Origin: an uncultured Alphaproteobacteria bacterium
GTDB lineage: Bacteria > Pseudomonadota > Alphaproteobacteria > Rhizobiales > Aestuariivirgaceae
Length of the DNA stretch: 52,816 nucleotides
Assembly (NCBI GenBank): GCA_937872985.1
Contig: CALMUW010000011.1
Location: 1-52,816, forward strand
Direction: 5' to 3'
In this document: piece by piece, positions 7,434 to 14,587 of the stretch
Position numbering within the stretch: the stretch's first letter is position 1
Layout of the letters: each line of letters begins with the position of its first letter
The notes under the pieces: model-generated
What the model saw: the letters and a program-made list of their open reading frames with translations, nothing else
Databases searched by the model: none
What the model was told of the DNA's origin: nothing
Program-made: the position numbers and the translations under genes

Positions 7434-8444
7434 ATGACCGCCACAAGCCCGCCCACCGGATTGCAACGCATCGCCGCCGAGATGGCGCGCCAAGGCCGCG
7501 ATGCCGACATCACCTTCGCGCAGACCAGGGCGGCGGCGGAGATTGCCGCCGACATCGGGCGCACGGGCCGCTTGCTTCTGCTGGGCATGGGCGGCTCGCA
7601 TTGGGTGAACCGCACGGCGCTTTTTGCCTATCGCCGGCTCGGCATCGAGGCTCAGGCCGAGGTTCTGTCCGAGGCATTGATGGTGCCCCCGCCGACAATG
7701 CCGCGCACAGCGGTGTTGACCTCGCAATCCGGGGACTCGGGCGAAATCGTGAAATATCTGGCCACGCCAAAGCCGCAGGAGAACCGCTTCGGATTGACGC
7801 TGAACGAAACAGGCGCCCTGGCCCGTGGTGTTCCCTGCCTCATTGCCCATGGCGGCATGGAGAAGGCCTTTGCCGCCACGCGCTCCATCGTGCTGTCGCA
7901 CACGCTGCATCTGGCCATCCTGTCGCATCTGGGATTTGACAGCGCTGCCGCCCTGGCGCGGCTGCATGATCCTGAGGTGCCGATGCCCGATGAAATCATC
8001 CGTGTTCTGAGCACCTGCCGCACGCTCATCTTCACCGGGCGCACGGAACTTGCCGGCATTGCCGAGTCCCTCATGCTGGCCTTCACCGAATTGGCGCGGC
8101 GCCCGGCCCTGGGATTGGAAGGCGGGCAATTGCGCCACGGCCCGATGGAAATGCTGTCCCCCGACATTGCCATCATCATGCTGGCGGCGGCGGGTGAAGA
8201 CGGCCGCCACGATGCCAGCCTGCTCGCCGCCTGCCGCGCCACGGGTGCAAGGACGGTTGTGTTCGATGCCTCGGGCGACACCCTGTCGGCGGATCATCGC
8301 ATCGGCTTTGCCCCGGCTTCGGGCTATGGGGCGGTCATGGCGCTCCTGCCCAGCCTGTTGCATATGGTAGTGCAGACTGCCGCCAGGCTGGTGCCCAATG
8401 CCGGAGAGCCGGTTCACTCGCAAAAGGTGACGCGCGCGCTATGA
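7434..8444 (+). CDS. Double SIS-domain sugar-phosphate enzyme (deaminase/deglycase type)
   Basis: This 336-residue protein has two SIS domains, as in the isomerase half of GlmS, in AgaS, and in fructosamine-6-phosphate deglycase FrlB. Visible motifs include TSQSGDSGEIVKYL (first domain), the EGGQLRHGPMEML segment that places the catalytic Glu/His region, and the C-terminal GEPVHSQKVTRAL. It should act in the cytoplasm on a phosphorylated amino sugar or Amadori compound after import and phosphorylation. It overlaps the downstream PfkB kinase gene by ATGA (8441-8444). No nagA-type deacetylase lies nearby, which argues mildly against N-acetylglucosamine and for a deglycase. That functional choice is inference. 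Confidence 0.82.
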   Translation: MTATSPPTGLQRIAAEMARQGRDADITFAQTRAAAEIAADIGRTGRLLLLGMGGSHWVNRTALFAYRRLGIEAQAEVLSEALMVPPPTMPRTAVLTSQSGDSGEIVKYLATPKPQENRFGLTLNETGALARGVPCLIAHGGMEKAFAATRSIVLSHTLHLAILSHLGFDSAAALARLHDPEVPMPDEIIRVLSTCRTLIFTGRTELAGIAESLMLAFTELARRPALGLEGGQLRHGPMEMLSPDIAIIMLAAAGEDGRHDASLLAACRATGARTVVFDASGDTLSADHRIGFAPASGYGAVMALLPSLLHMVVQTAARLVPNAGEPVHSQKVTRAL

Positions 8445-9367
8445 GTCCTGCCCTCACCTGCATCGGCAATGTCAACGCCGATCTCATCATCGGCCCCGTG
8501 ATGCCTTGGCCGCAGCCGGGAACTGAAGTGCTGCTCGACCATCAGGATCTGCGCTTCGGCGGCAGCGCGGGAAATTCGGCGCTGGCGGCCCATGGCTTCG
8601 GGGCCGAGGTGCGGCTCATCGCCAATCGCGGAAGCGATATCCTGGGGCAGTGGCTGGCTGATGCCATGCCTGAACACTCGGCGGGATGGGCGGTGTCGGC
8701 CAGGCCCACGGTGATTTCCGTGGGGATCAGTCATCCCGATGGCGAGCGCACCTTCCTGACCCCCGCAGGACATCTGGCAGACTTCTGCCTCAAGGATGTG
8801 CTGGCGCAATTGCCCGCCGCCGCCCGGCCCGGCGAAGTGGCCCTGCTCTCCGGGGTCTTCGTCACCCCCGCACTCGCACCGGATTATGACGGGCTGATCG
8901 CAACGTTGAAGCACCGCAGCTTCCGGGTGGCGCTGGACACGGGCTGGCCGGATGGCGGCTGGACGGCGGCGACGCGCGCACGCGCGCTGCCCTGGGTCCA
9001 GGCCTGCGATATCATCCTGTTCAACGAAGTGGAGCTGTTGGGTCTGATGCAGATGGCGGCAGCAGCGGTGGAGCGGGCCGGCCATTCGCTCATGGCCATG
9101 CTTGGGGCCGATGCCATTCTCGTCGTCAAGACCGGGCCTGCCGGGGCACAGGGTTTCACCCACTCAGACCATGCGGTGGCGTCCGCTCCCACGGTGGCGG
9201 TCATCGACACCATCGGCGCGGGCGATGTGTTCAATGCGGCTTTCCTCATGGCGCTGGCGGCAGGCCGGCATCTCGGTTCCGCGGTGCAGGAGGCGGTGCA
9301 GGTGACATCGCGGATCATTGCCAGCCATCCCCGCCGGTATCAACGCATCAGCAAGGCAGCGGAATAG
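8441..9367 (+). CDS. PfkB-family carbohydrate kinase
   Basis: This 308-residue ribokinase-like (PfkB) kinase has signature 1 as GGSAGNSALAAHGFG near residues 44-58. Signature 2 is DTIGAGDVFNAAF near 256-268, with the catalytic Asp of GAGD. It should phosphorylate the imported sugar or conjugate with ATP and pass it to the SIS enzyme encoded just before it. The start ATG 8441 overlaps the SIS stop. Kinase plus SIS enzyme plus family-1 ABC importer is the gene set of fructoselysine (frl) operons, so fructosamine kinase (FrlD-like) is a reasonable guess. Other ketose or amino-sugar kinases remain possible. Confidence 0.88.
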   Translation: MSPALTCIGNVNADLIIGPVMPWPQPGTEVLLDHQDLRFGGSAGNSALAAHGFGAEVRLIANRGSDILGQWLADAMPEHSAGWAVSARPTVISVGISHPDGERTFLTPAGHLADFCLKDVLAQLPAAARPGEVALLSGVFVTPALAPDYDGLIATLKHRSFRVALDTGWPDGGWTAATRARALPWVQACDIILFNEVELLGLMQMAAAAVERAGHSLMAMLGADAILVVKTGPAGAQGFTHSDHAVASAPTVAVIDTIGAGDVFNAAFLMALAAGRHLGSAVQEAVQVTSRIIASHPRRYQRISKAAE

Positions 9368-9371
9368 GGCC

Positions 9372-10412
9372 ATGGCGCAAGTTTCCCTCGACCGGGTGAA
9401 CAAGAGTTTCGGTGCGGTGCCGGTGCTGAAGGATGTGAACATCACGGCGGCCGATGGCGAGTTCCTGGTGCTGGTCGGCCCCTCGGGCTGCGGCAAGTCC
9501 ACGACGCTGCGCATCGTCGCCGGGCTGGAAACCGCCACCGAAGGACAGGTGTTCATCGGCGGCAAGGACGTGACCGATCTCGGACCGGGTGAGCGCAACT
9601 GCGCCATGGTGTTCCAGAACTACGCGCTCTACCCCCATATGACCGTGGCCGAGAACATCGGCTTCGGCATGCGGCTGCGCCGCCGGTCCAAGGCTGACAT
9701 TGCCGTGGCCAGCGCGCCCGTGGCCGAACTTCTCGGCCTTGGCGCGCTCATGGACCGCTACCCCCGCGAGTTGTCGGGTGGCCAGCGCCAGCGTGTGGCC
9801 ATTGGTCGGGCTCTGGTGCGCAACCCGGATGTGTTTCTCTTCGACGAGCCGCTTTCCAATCTGGACGCCAAGCTGCGCGGCGACATGCGAACCGAAATCA
9901 AGGCTTTGCAGCGCCGGGTGGGCAAGACCACGCTCTATGTTACCCACGACCAGGTGGAGGCCATGACCATGGCCGACCGCATCGTGGTCATGGACCGGGG
10001 CATGGTGGTGCAGGTCGGCTCGCCGCTGGAGATCTATCACCAGCCGGTCAATCAATTCGTTGCCGGTTTCTTTGGCTCGCCGGGCATGAATTTCATCCGT
10101 GGACGGAGCGGTGACGGCCACTTCGTCACGGCGGGGCGCCAGGGCGGTCGCGTGCGGGCGCCGGCCGCCTCCGGCCGCCCTGCACAGTCGGGGGGGAGCC
10201 TGTGGGGCTCCCCCCCCCACAGCCGACTGGCCGATGACGGTCTCGCCATGACGGTCAGGGTCGTGGAACCCCTCGGCATTCACACCATTCTCGTCTGCAA
10301 CTGCGAGGGCCACGAATTCAAGCTGGTTTTGCCGGGTGATGCCATGGCGGCACAGGGTTCGCCAGTGCGGGTGCGTTTTGATCCCCAGCGGGCCCATATC
10401 TTTCCAGCGTAG
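9372..10412 (+). CDS. ABC sugar transporter ATP-binding protein (MalK/UgpC-type) with in-frame palindromic insertion
   Basis: This ATPase of about 346 residues energises the importer encoded upstream. Walker A GPSGCGKST lies near residues 36-44, LSGGQRQR near 135-142, Walker B FLFDEP near 155-160, and the switch-His in THD near 190. The C-terminal regulatory (TOBE) part begins near 235. Residues around 260-285 are odd: the region where MalK proteins carry GxRPEH is replaced by a Gly/Ser/Pro-rich run encoded by a GC palindrome (10185-10229). Clear family sequence (LADDGLAMTVRVVEPLG) resumes after it. The start ATG 9372 lies 4 nt after the kinase stop. The core ATPase domain is intact, so transport may still work. 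Confidence 0.9.
   Translation: MAQVSLDRVNKSFGAVPVLKDVNITAADGEFLVLVGPSGCGKSTTLRIVAGLETATEGQVFIGGKDVTDLGPGERNCAMVFQNYALYPHMTVAENIGFGMRLRRRSKADIAVASAPVAELLGLGALMDRYPRELSGGQRQRVAIGRALVRNPDVFLFDEPLSNLDAKLRGDMRTEIKALQRRVGKTTLYVTHDQVEAMTMADRIVVMDRGMVVQVGSPLEIYHQPVNQFVAGFFGSPGMNFIRGRSGDGHFVTAGRQGGRVRAPAASGRPAQSGGSLWGSPPHSRLADDGLAMTVRVVEPLGIHTILVCNCEGHEFKLVLPGDAMAAQGSPVRVRFDPQRAHIFPA
10185..10229. repeat. GC-rich palindrome inside the ABC ATPase gene
   Basis: Arms GGGGGGGAGCC (10190-10200) and GGCTCCCCCCC (10206-10216) pair perfectly over 11 bp around the loop TGTGG. Outer arms CAGTC (10185-10189)/GACTG (10225-10229) extend it with an asymmetric bulge. A 7-of-8 direct repeat, CACAGTCG/CACAGCCG, also flanks the core (10183 and 10218). 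The reading frame stays open through it. It may be a small palindromic insertion tolerated in a surface loop. Confidence 0.6.
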
Positions 10413-10502
10413 GCTATTCCGCCCTTCCGCCGCCCCGGGCGCAGGGCTATGGTCGCGCCATGGCAAGTGCGTTGGCGCGAAAAAACAACAGGTGAATGCA
10501 TC

Positions 10503-11564
10503 ATGCAGAAGGTAGCCGTTCTGGGTTTGGGAAAAGTGGGTGCGCTGGCGTGCCAGTTGCTGCATGACTGCGGCTTTGCGGTGACGGGCTTTGACGCCGC
10601 GCCGCATGGGGCGGACCTGCCATACAAAGTGGTGCGGCTGGACGTGAGTGACCATGGAGCACTGGATGCGGCCCTGACGGGTTTTGATGCCGTGCTGTCC
10701 TGCCTGCCCTATTCCTTCAACATCGGCGTCGCCAAGGTGGCCCATGCCAGAGGCATGCATTATTTCGACCTCACCGAAGACGTGCCCACCACCAAGGCCA
10801 TCATGGAAATGGCGAAAACTTCCAAGGGCCTGATGGCGCCGCAGTGCGGCCTCGCGCCGGGCTTCGTGGGCATTGTTGGGGCCGATCTCATTGCCCAGTT
10901 CGACGAGTGCCGCTCCTGCCGCATGCGGGTCGGCGCTCTGCCGCAGCACCCGTCAGGGCTGATGGGCTATTCCTTCAACTGGTCGCCGGAAGGTGTGGTC
11001 AACGAATATCTCAATGACTGCGAAGTGCTGGAGGACGGCCAGATCAAATGGGTATCGCCCATGGAGTGGGTGGAGAAGATCTTCATCGGCGGCATCGAAC
11101 TCGAGGCTTTCACCACCTCGGGCGGGCTTGGCACCATGTGCGAGACCTACAAGGGCCGGGTGCCCAACATGGACTACAAGACCATGCGCTATCCCGGCCA
11201 TGTGAAGCTGATGAACTTCTTCTTCCATGAATTGCTGATGCGCGAGCGGCGCAAGGAAGCGGGCGACATTCTGGTTCATGCCAAGCCGCCGGTGAACGAC
11301 GACATCGTCTATATCCATGTGGCGGCGGAGGGCAAACGCCACGGAAGACTGGAACGGCGTGAATTCGTGCGCGGCCTGAAGCCCATGGAAATTGCCGGCA
11401 AGCATCGCACCGCCATCGCCTGGACCACGGCCTCATCCGTGGCGGCGGTTCTGGAAATGGTGCGCGACGGCACCTTGCCCAGGCGCGGCTTCCTGAAGCA
11501 GGAGGACATTCCCCTCGCCCATTTCCTCAAGACCACGAACGGTTCGCGCTACGCCGAAGCCTGA
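10503..11564 (+). CDS. Saccharopine dehydrogenase-family oxidoreductase
   Basis: This 353-residue NAD(P)-dependent protein has an N-terminal Rossmann motif, VLGLGKVG (residues 5-12), then FDAVLSCLPYSFN, HYFDLTED and GLAPGFVGIVG, and a long C-terminal domain. This is the pattern of saccharopine/lysine-pathway dehydrogenases and carboxynorspermidine synthase. ATG 10503 has a weak ribosome-binding signal. It lies 90 nt after the sugar operon on the same strand. If that operon handles fructoselysine, a lysine-related dehydrogenase next to it would make sense; this link is inference. Other possible substrates are 2-aminoadipate semialdehyde adducts or polyamine precursors. Confidence 0.82.
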   Translation: MQKVAVLGLGKVGALACQLLHDCGFAVTGFDAAPHGADLPYKVVRLDVSDHGALDAALTGFDAVLSCLPYSFNIGVAKVAHARGMHYFDLTEDVPTTKAIMEMAKTSKGLMAPQCGLAPGFVGIVGADLIAQFDECRSCRMRVGALPQHPSGLMGYSFNWSPEGVVNEYLNDCEVLEDGQIKWVSPMEWVEKIFIGGIELEAFTTSGGLGTMCETYKGRVPNMDYKTMRYPGHVKLMNFFFHELLMRERRKEAGDILVHAKPPVNDDIVYIHVAAEGKRHGRLERREFVRGLKPMEIAGKHRTAIAWTTASSVAAVLEMVRDGTLPRRGFLKQEDIPLAHFLKTTNGSRYAEA

Positions 11565-11596
11565 GGGAGGCAAGGGAGTGAAGCCCCTGAACCCCA

Positions 11597-11920
11597 TCAC
11601 CCTGGCGTGGCCGCGCCGCGCGCGGCGGCAGCGCAGCCCATGGTAAGCGTTTCCTGCCGGTCGTTCAGCCGCTGCACCGCGATCGTCCGGGCAAGTCGGG
11701 TGTCAAAGGCCGCCGGGACATGGTGGATATAGGCGTGGGTGACAGGCTGACGGAGGTGAGCAGCGAATAGGCGGCCTGATGCTCAGCCCTGACGTCCTCG
11801 GTGTGGCTGGACATGGCGCCGAATTTCAGCTTGGGCTTGGGCAGAGCCTTGATGAAGGCCTTGACCAGTTCCTCCCGCTGTTCCTCGGCGAGGGTGGCCG
11901 TGACATTGCGCCCGCGTCTT
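11597..11920 (-). pseudogene. Frameshifted remnant of an unidentified gene
   Basis: The 560-nt gap 11565-12124 contains no intact gene. On the minus strand a protein-like segment, ending ...EEQREELVKAFIKALPKP...HTEDVRAEHQAAYSLLTSV, breaks near 11750. It continues in another frame as VTHAYIHHVPAAFDTRLART...RQETLTMGC, up to a stop at 11597-11599. Both halves look like coding sequence and together suggest a protein of about 105 residues damaged by an indel. The 5' end is missing and borders a fragment of the repeat element (11919-11942). I do not recognise the family. The remaining 11943-12124 shows nothing clear. Confidence 0.35.
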
Positions 11921-11942
11921 AATTCAGTTGAAGTTGCTCTGG
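11919..11942. repeat. Right-end fragment of the GAGCAAC/GTTGCTC element
   Basis: GTTGCTCTGG (11933-11942) is identical to the 10 bases that end hairpin II of copy 1 (1158-1167), and is preceded by CAGTTGA. No GAGCAAC arm is found 40 nt upstream, where a full 47-nt hairpin would need it. This is therefore at most a decayed copy. Confidence 0.3.
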
Positions 11943-12124
11943 CCTTAACGGAATAACAGGGAGATGGAGCGGCGGCGGCCACCAGGGAACCACGCCGGCC
12001 GCCCCTTCTTCTCTCACGGTTTTAGCGTCTCTGTCATGCCGCGCTAAGGTCAACCGAGGCAGAACCCCGAACCTCCGGCACGATTCCGAAGGCCCTGAAA
12101 CTCCATCAAAATGGCACGGCTGAG

Positions 12125-12199
12125 TGGCTGGGGCGGGAGGGATCGAACCTCCGAATGCCGGAATCAAAATCCGGTGCCTTACCGCTTGGCGACGCCCCA
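12125..12199 (-). tRNA. tRNA-Gln (anticodon TTG)
   Basis: On the minus strand a 75-nt cloverleaf is visible: acceptor arms TGGGGCG/CGCCCCA, anticodon loop TTTTGAT (anticodon TTG), T-arm GGAGG-TTCGATC-CCTCC, discriminator G and an encoded CCA. The anticodon reads CAA and, by wobble, CAG. Its own promoter lies just upstream at 12211-12239, and it is divergent from tRNA-Pro. Confidence 0.95.
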
Positions 12200-12210
12200 G
12201 CAATGGCGCC

Positions 12211-12239
12211 CATATAGCCAGCCAATTTGCCCGCCGCAA
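12211..12239 (-). promoter_or_regulatory. Promoter of tRNA-Gln
   Basis: On the minus strand, -35 TTGCGG (12239-12234) and -10 TATATG (12216-12211) are separated by exactly 17 nt. The -10 ends 11 nt before the mature tRNA, which implies a very short leader. Confidence 0.6.
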
Positions 12240-12243
12240 TGAC

Positions 12244-12272
12244 TTGCGGAGGGCGGCGCGCGTGGCTATAAG
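12244..12272 (+). promoter_or_regulatory. Promoter of tRNA-Pro
   Basis: -35 TTGCGG (12244-12249) and -10 TATAAG (12267-12272) are separated by exactly 17 nt. The -35 hexamer is the same as in the divergent tRNA-Gln promoter, with only 4 nt between the two -35 boxes. A short GC hairpin (CCCCGG...CCGGG) lies between this promoter and the tRNA. Confidence 0.6.
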
Positions 12273-12308
12273 GCGCCCAACCCCGGCTTCGCGCCGGGTG
12301 ATTGGTGA

Positions 12309-12385
12309 CGGAGTGTAGCGCAGTCTGGTAGCGCACCTGCTTCGGGAGCAGGGGGTCGGAGGTTCGAATCCTCTCACTCCGACCA
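12309..12385 (+). tRNA. tRNA-Pro (anticodon CGG)
   Basis: This is a 77-nt cloverleaf: acceptor arms CGGAGTG/CACTCCG, D-arm AGCGCAGTCTGGTAGCGC, and anticodon arm CCTGC-TTCGGGA-GCAGG with anticodon CGG. The T-arm is GGAGG-TTCGAAT-CCTCT, followed by discriminator A and an encoded CCA. It is divergent from tRNA-Gln with its own promoter. A strong bidirectional terminator follows at 12406-12431. Confidence 0.95.
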
Positions 12386-12405
12386 TCTTGAGACCTTCAC
12401 ACGAA

Positions 12406-12431
12406 AAAGCCCGGTCACCAGACCGGGCTTT
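12406..12431. terminator. Bidirectional intrinsic terminator between tRNA-Pro and bioY
   Basis: An 11-bp perfect stem, AAAGCCCGGTC/GACCGGGCTTT, has a 4-nt loop (ACCA). A-rich and T-rich sequences flank it, so it can end both the rightward tRNA-Pro transcript and the leftward bioY transcript. Confidence 0.85.
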
Positions 12432-12455
12432 CGTCTTTTCAGCTTCTGCCGGGGA

Positions 12456-13019
12456 TCAGCGCAGCCACTTCCACGCCGCCGGGAAGGCCAGCGCCGCGAT
12501 GGCGGCCTTGACCACGTCGCCCAGCACGAAGGGGGCAACGCCGAGAGCGAAGGCCTTGTCCAGCCCGCCGACGAAGCCCGAAAGCCAGAGCGCGCCCGGC
12601 ACATAAATGAGGGCGGCACCGACGAGCATGGCGGCGAACATGGTGGCCGCGTTGCGGTCAAAGCCGCGCTCGGCCAGCTTGCCAACGGCAAAGGCCGCGA
12701 GCACGAAGCCCAGAACATAGCCGCCGGTGGGGCCCATGAGCTTGGCCAATCCGCCGCCCATGCCCGCCATGACCGGCAGGCCAAGGGCCGCCTCGGCCAC
12801 GTAAAGCAGAAGAGTCGCTGCCGCCAGCCGCGCCCCGAAGGCCGCGCCAATGGCCAGCACCGCCAGCGTCTGCAGGGTCATGGGCACCGGCAGCATGGGC
12901 ACCTGCACCTGGGCCGAAAGCGCCACCAGCGCCGAACCCAGAACCACCAGCGCGGCCTGGCGCGGCAGGCTCATGGCGGCATCAGACCAGAGATGACGGA
13001 CAAGGGTGGAGTGCGACAT
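12456..13019 (-). CDS. bioY: Biotin transporter BioY (ECF S component)
   Basis: This 187-residue membrane protein has about six hydrophobic segments and the BioY family pattern: VQVPMLPVPMTLQTLAVLAIGA, then GPTGGYVLGF near the middle and a GDVVKA segment near the C-terminus. It binds biotin in the inner membrane, alone or with an ECF energising module; no bioM or bioN lies next to it. It is divergent from the aminotransferase with a 183-nt gap. I looked for a BioR-type TTATNNATAA box in that gap and saw none. It ends at the bidirectional terminator. Confidence 0.92.
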   Translation of the reverse strand: MSHSTLVRHLWSDAAMSLPRQAALVVLGSALVALSAQVQVPMLPVPMTLQTLAVLAIGAAFGARLAAATLLLYVAEAALGLPVMAGMGGGLAKLMGPTGGYVLGFVLAAFAVGKLAERGFDRNAATMFAAMLVGAALIYVPGALWLSGFVGGLDKAFALGVAPFVLGDVVKAAIAALAFPAAWKWLR

Positions 13020-13202
13020 GGAAGACCCTTTCAGTGTTGAGCGTTGCCTGCGCTTTTACGGGTTCGCCGCCCCCTCCGCAACGGCAACGATGGGCCAATC
13101 CCCGGCCTGCTTTTGGGGCATAACTGGCCCCATGACGGCGGTTGCCGCCGCCCTTGGCCCCGCGATAGACTTAGGGCCAGCAAACGGACAAGGGAGACGA
13201 AC

Positions 13203-14504
13203 ATGAGCGCGAAGGGCAAGGCCGCGGGCACCAACAAGGAATGGGTGGAGCGGCGCGCCAGAATCGTGCCGCGCGGCGTGGGCATGGCCGTGCCGGTCAT
13301 GGCCGACCGGGCGGAGAATTCCGAACTGTGGGACGTGGAAGGCAACCGCTACATCGATTTCGCGGGCGGCATTGCGGTGTTGAACACCGGCCACCGCCAC
13401 CCGGCGGTGATGAAGCGGGTCATGGACCAACTCAACAGTTTCACCCACACCTGCGCCATGGTGGTGCCCTATGCCGGCTTCATCGAGGTGTGCGAGAAGA
13501 TCGCCGAGGTGGCCCCCATCGCCGGCGACAAGAAGACGCTGCTGGTCACCACCGGGGCCGAGGCGGTGGAAAACGCGGTCAAGATCGCCCGCGCCCACAC
13601 GGGCCGGTCGGACGTCATCGCCTTTCAGGGCGGCTTCCATGGCCGCACCCTTCTGGGCATGGCACTGACGGGCAAGACCGTGCCCTACAAGGTGAAGTTC
13701 GGCCCCATGCCGGCCGGCATCTGGCATGTGCCCTTCCCCGTGGCCCACAAGGGCGTCACGGTTGATGACACCCTCAATGCCATCGAGCAACTGTTCAAGT
13801 GCGATGTGGAGCCGTCGCGCGTCGCCGCCATCATCATCGAGCCGGTGCAGGGCGAAGGCGGCTTCTATGTCGCCCCCAGGGAATTGATGCAGCGGCTGCG
13901 CAAGCTGTGCGACGAACACGGCATCGTGTTCATCGCCGATGAAATCCAGACGGGCTTCGGCCGCACCGGCACCTGGTTTGCCATGGAGCAGATGGGCGTG
14001 GAGCCGGACCTGATGACCTGCGCCAAGTCGCTGGCGGGCGGCTTCCCGCTGGCCGCCGTCACCGGCAAGGCCAGGATCATGGACGCGCCGGAGGCGGGCG
14101 GGCTGGGCGGCACCTATGCCGGCAACCCCGTGTCCTGCGCGGCGGCCCTGGGCGTGTTCGAGGCCTTCCAGCAGGACGACCTGCTGGCCAAGGCCAAGGC
14201 GCAGGGCAAGACCATCATGAACCGCCTCAACGCCGTGAAGGCCAAGGCCAGGGGCATGGCCATCGGCGATGTGCGCGGGCTGGGGGCCATGTGCGCCTTC
14301 GACCTGGTGACCGAGCGCGGCGGCGCGGCGCCGGACGGCGCGGCGGCCAAGGCCCTCGTCACCAAGTGCTACGAGCGGGGCCTGCTCATCCTGTCCTGCG
14401 GCGTCTATGGCAATACCATCCGCCTACTCACGCCGCTGTCGGTCTCCGACAAGGTGCTGGACGAGGGGCTGGACATCCTTGAATCGGCGCTGCTTGGAAA
14501 TTAA
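13203..14504 (+). CDS. gabT: Class III aminotransferase, 4-aminobutyrate--2-oxoglutarate type
   Basis: This 433-residue PLP enzyme moves the amino group of an omega-amino acid such as GABA or 5-aminovalerate to 2-oxoglutarate. Visible: IDFAGGIAVLNTGHRHP near the N-terminus, the GAEAVENAVKIAR cofactor-binding segment, and EPVQGEGGF. The family signature FIADEIQTGFGRTG is followed by the PLP lysine K275 in CAKSLAGGFP. ATG 13203 is preceded by GGGAG. A start at 13044 is in frame but would leave no leader from the divergent promoter region. A strong terminator follows, so it is a single-gene unit. GabT is the best match, but other omega-transaminases (DavT-like) are possible. Confidence 0.85.
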   Translation: MSAKGKAAGTNKEWVERRARIVPRGVGMAVPVMADRAENSELWDVEGNRYIDFAGGIAVLNTGHRHPAVMKRVMDQLNSFTHTCAMVVPYAGFIEVCEKIAEVAPIAGDKKTLLVTTGAEAVENAVKIARAHTGRSDVIAFQGGFHGRTLLGMALTGKTVPYKVKFGPMPAGIWHVPFPVAHKGVTVDDTLNAIEQLFKCDVEPSRVAAIIIEPVQGEGGFYVAPRELMQRLRKLCDEHGIVFIADEIQTGFGRTGTWFAMEQMGVEPDLMTCAKSLAGGFPLAAVTGKARIMDAPEAGGLGGTYAGNPVSCAAALGVFEAFQQDDLLAKAKAQGKTIMNRLNAVKAKARGMAIGDVRGLGAMCAFDLVTERGGAAPDGAAAKALVTKCYERGLLILSCGVYGNTIRLLTPLSVSDKVLDEGLDILESALLGN

Positions 14505-14522
14505 GCTCTTTTAACAGGACAG

Positions 14523-14557
14523 CCCTCGCCCCGAGCGCTATGCCGGGCGAGGGTTTT
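14523..14557 (+). terminator. Intrinsic terminator of the aminotransferase gene
   Basis: A 9-bp perfect stem, CCCTCGCCC (14523-14531)/GGGCGAGGG (14545-14553), is followed directly by TTTTC. It lies 18 nt after the stop codon. Confidence 0.85.
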
Positions 14558-14587
14558 CATTTGGAGCAGCCCCAAAAGCAGAGAGAC

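Noticed and set aside
11919..12386. Minus-strand open frame of 155 codons across both tRNA genes
   Set aside because: It reads through the two tRNA genes and has no protein-like composition; it is a chance frame in GC-rich DNA.
13020..13202. Possible BioR operator in the bioY-aminotransferase gap
   Set aside because: No TTATNNATAA palindrome is visible; only a GC-rich divergent promoter region can be claimed.
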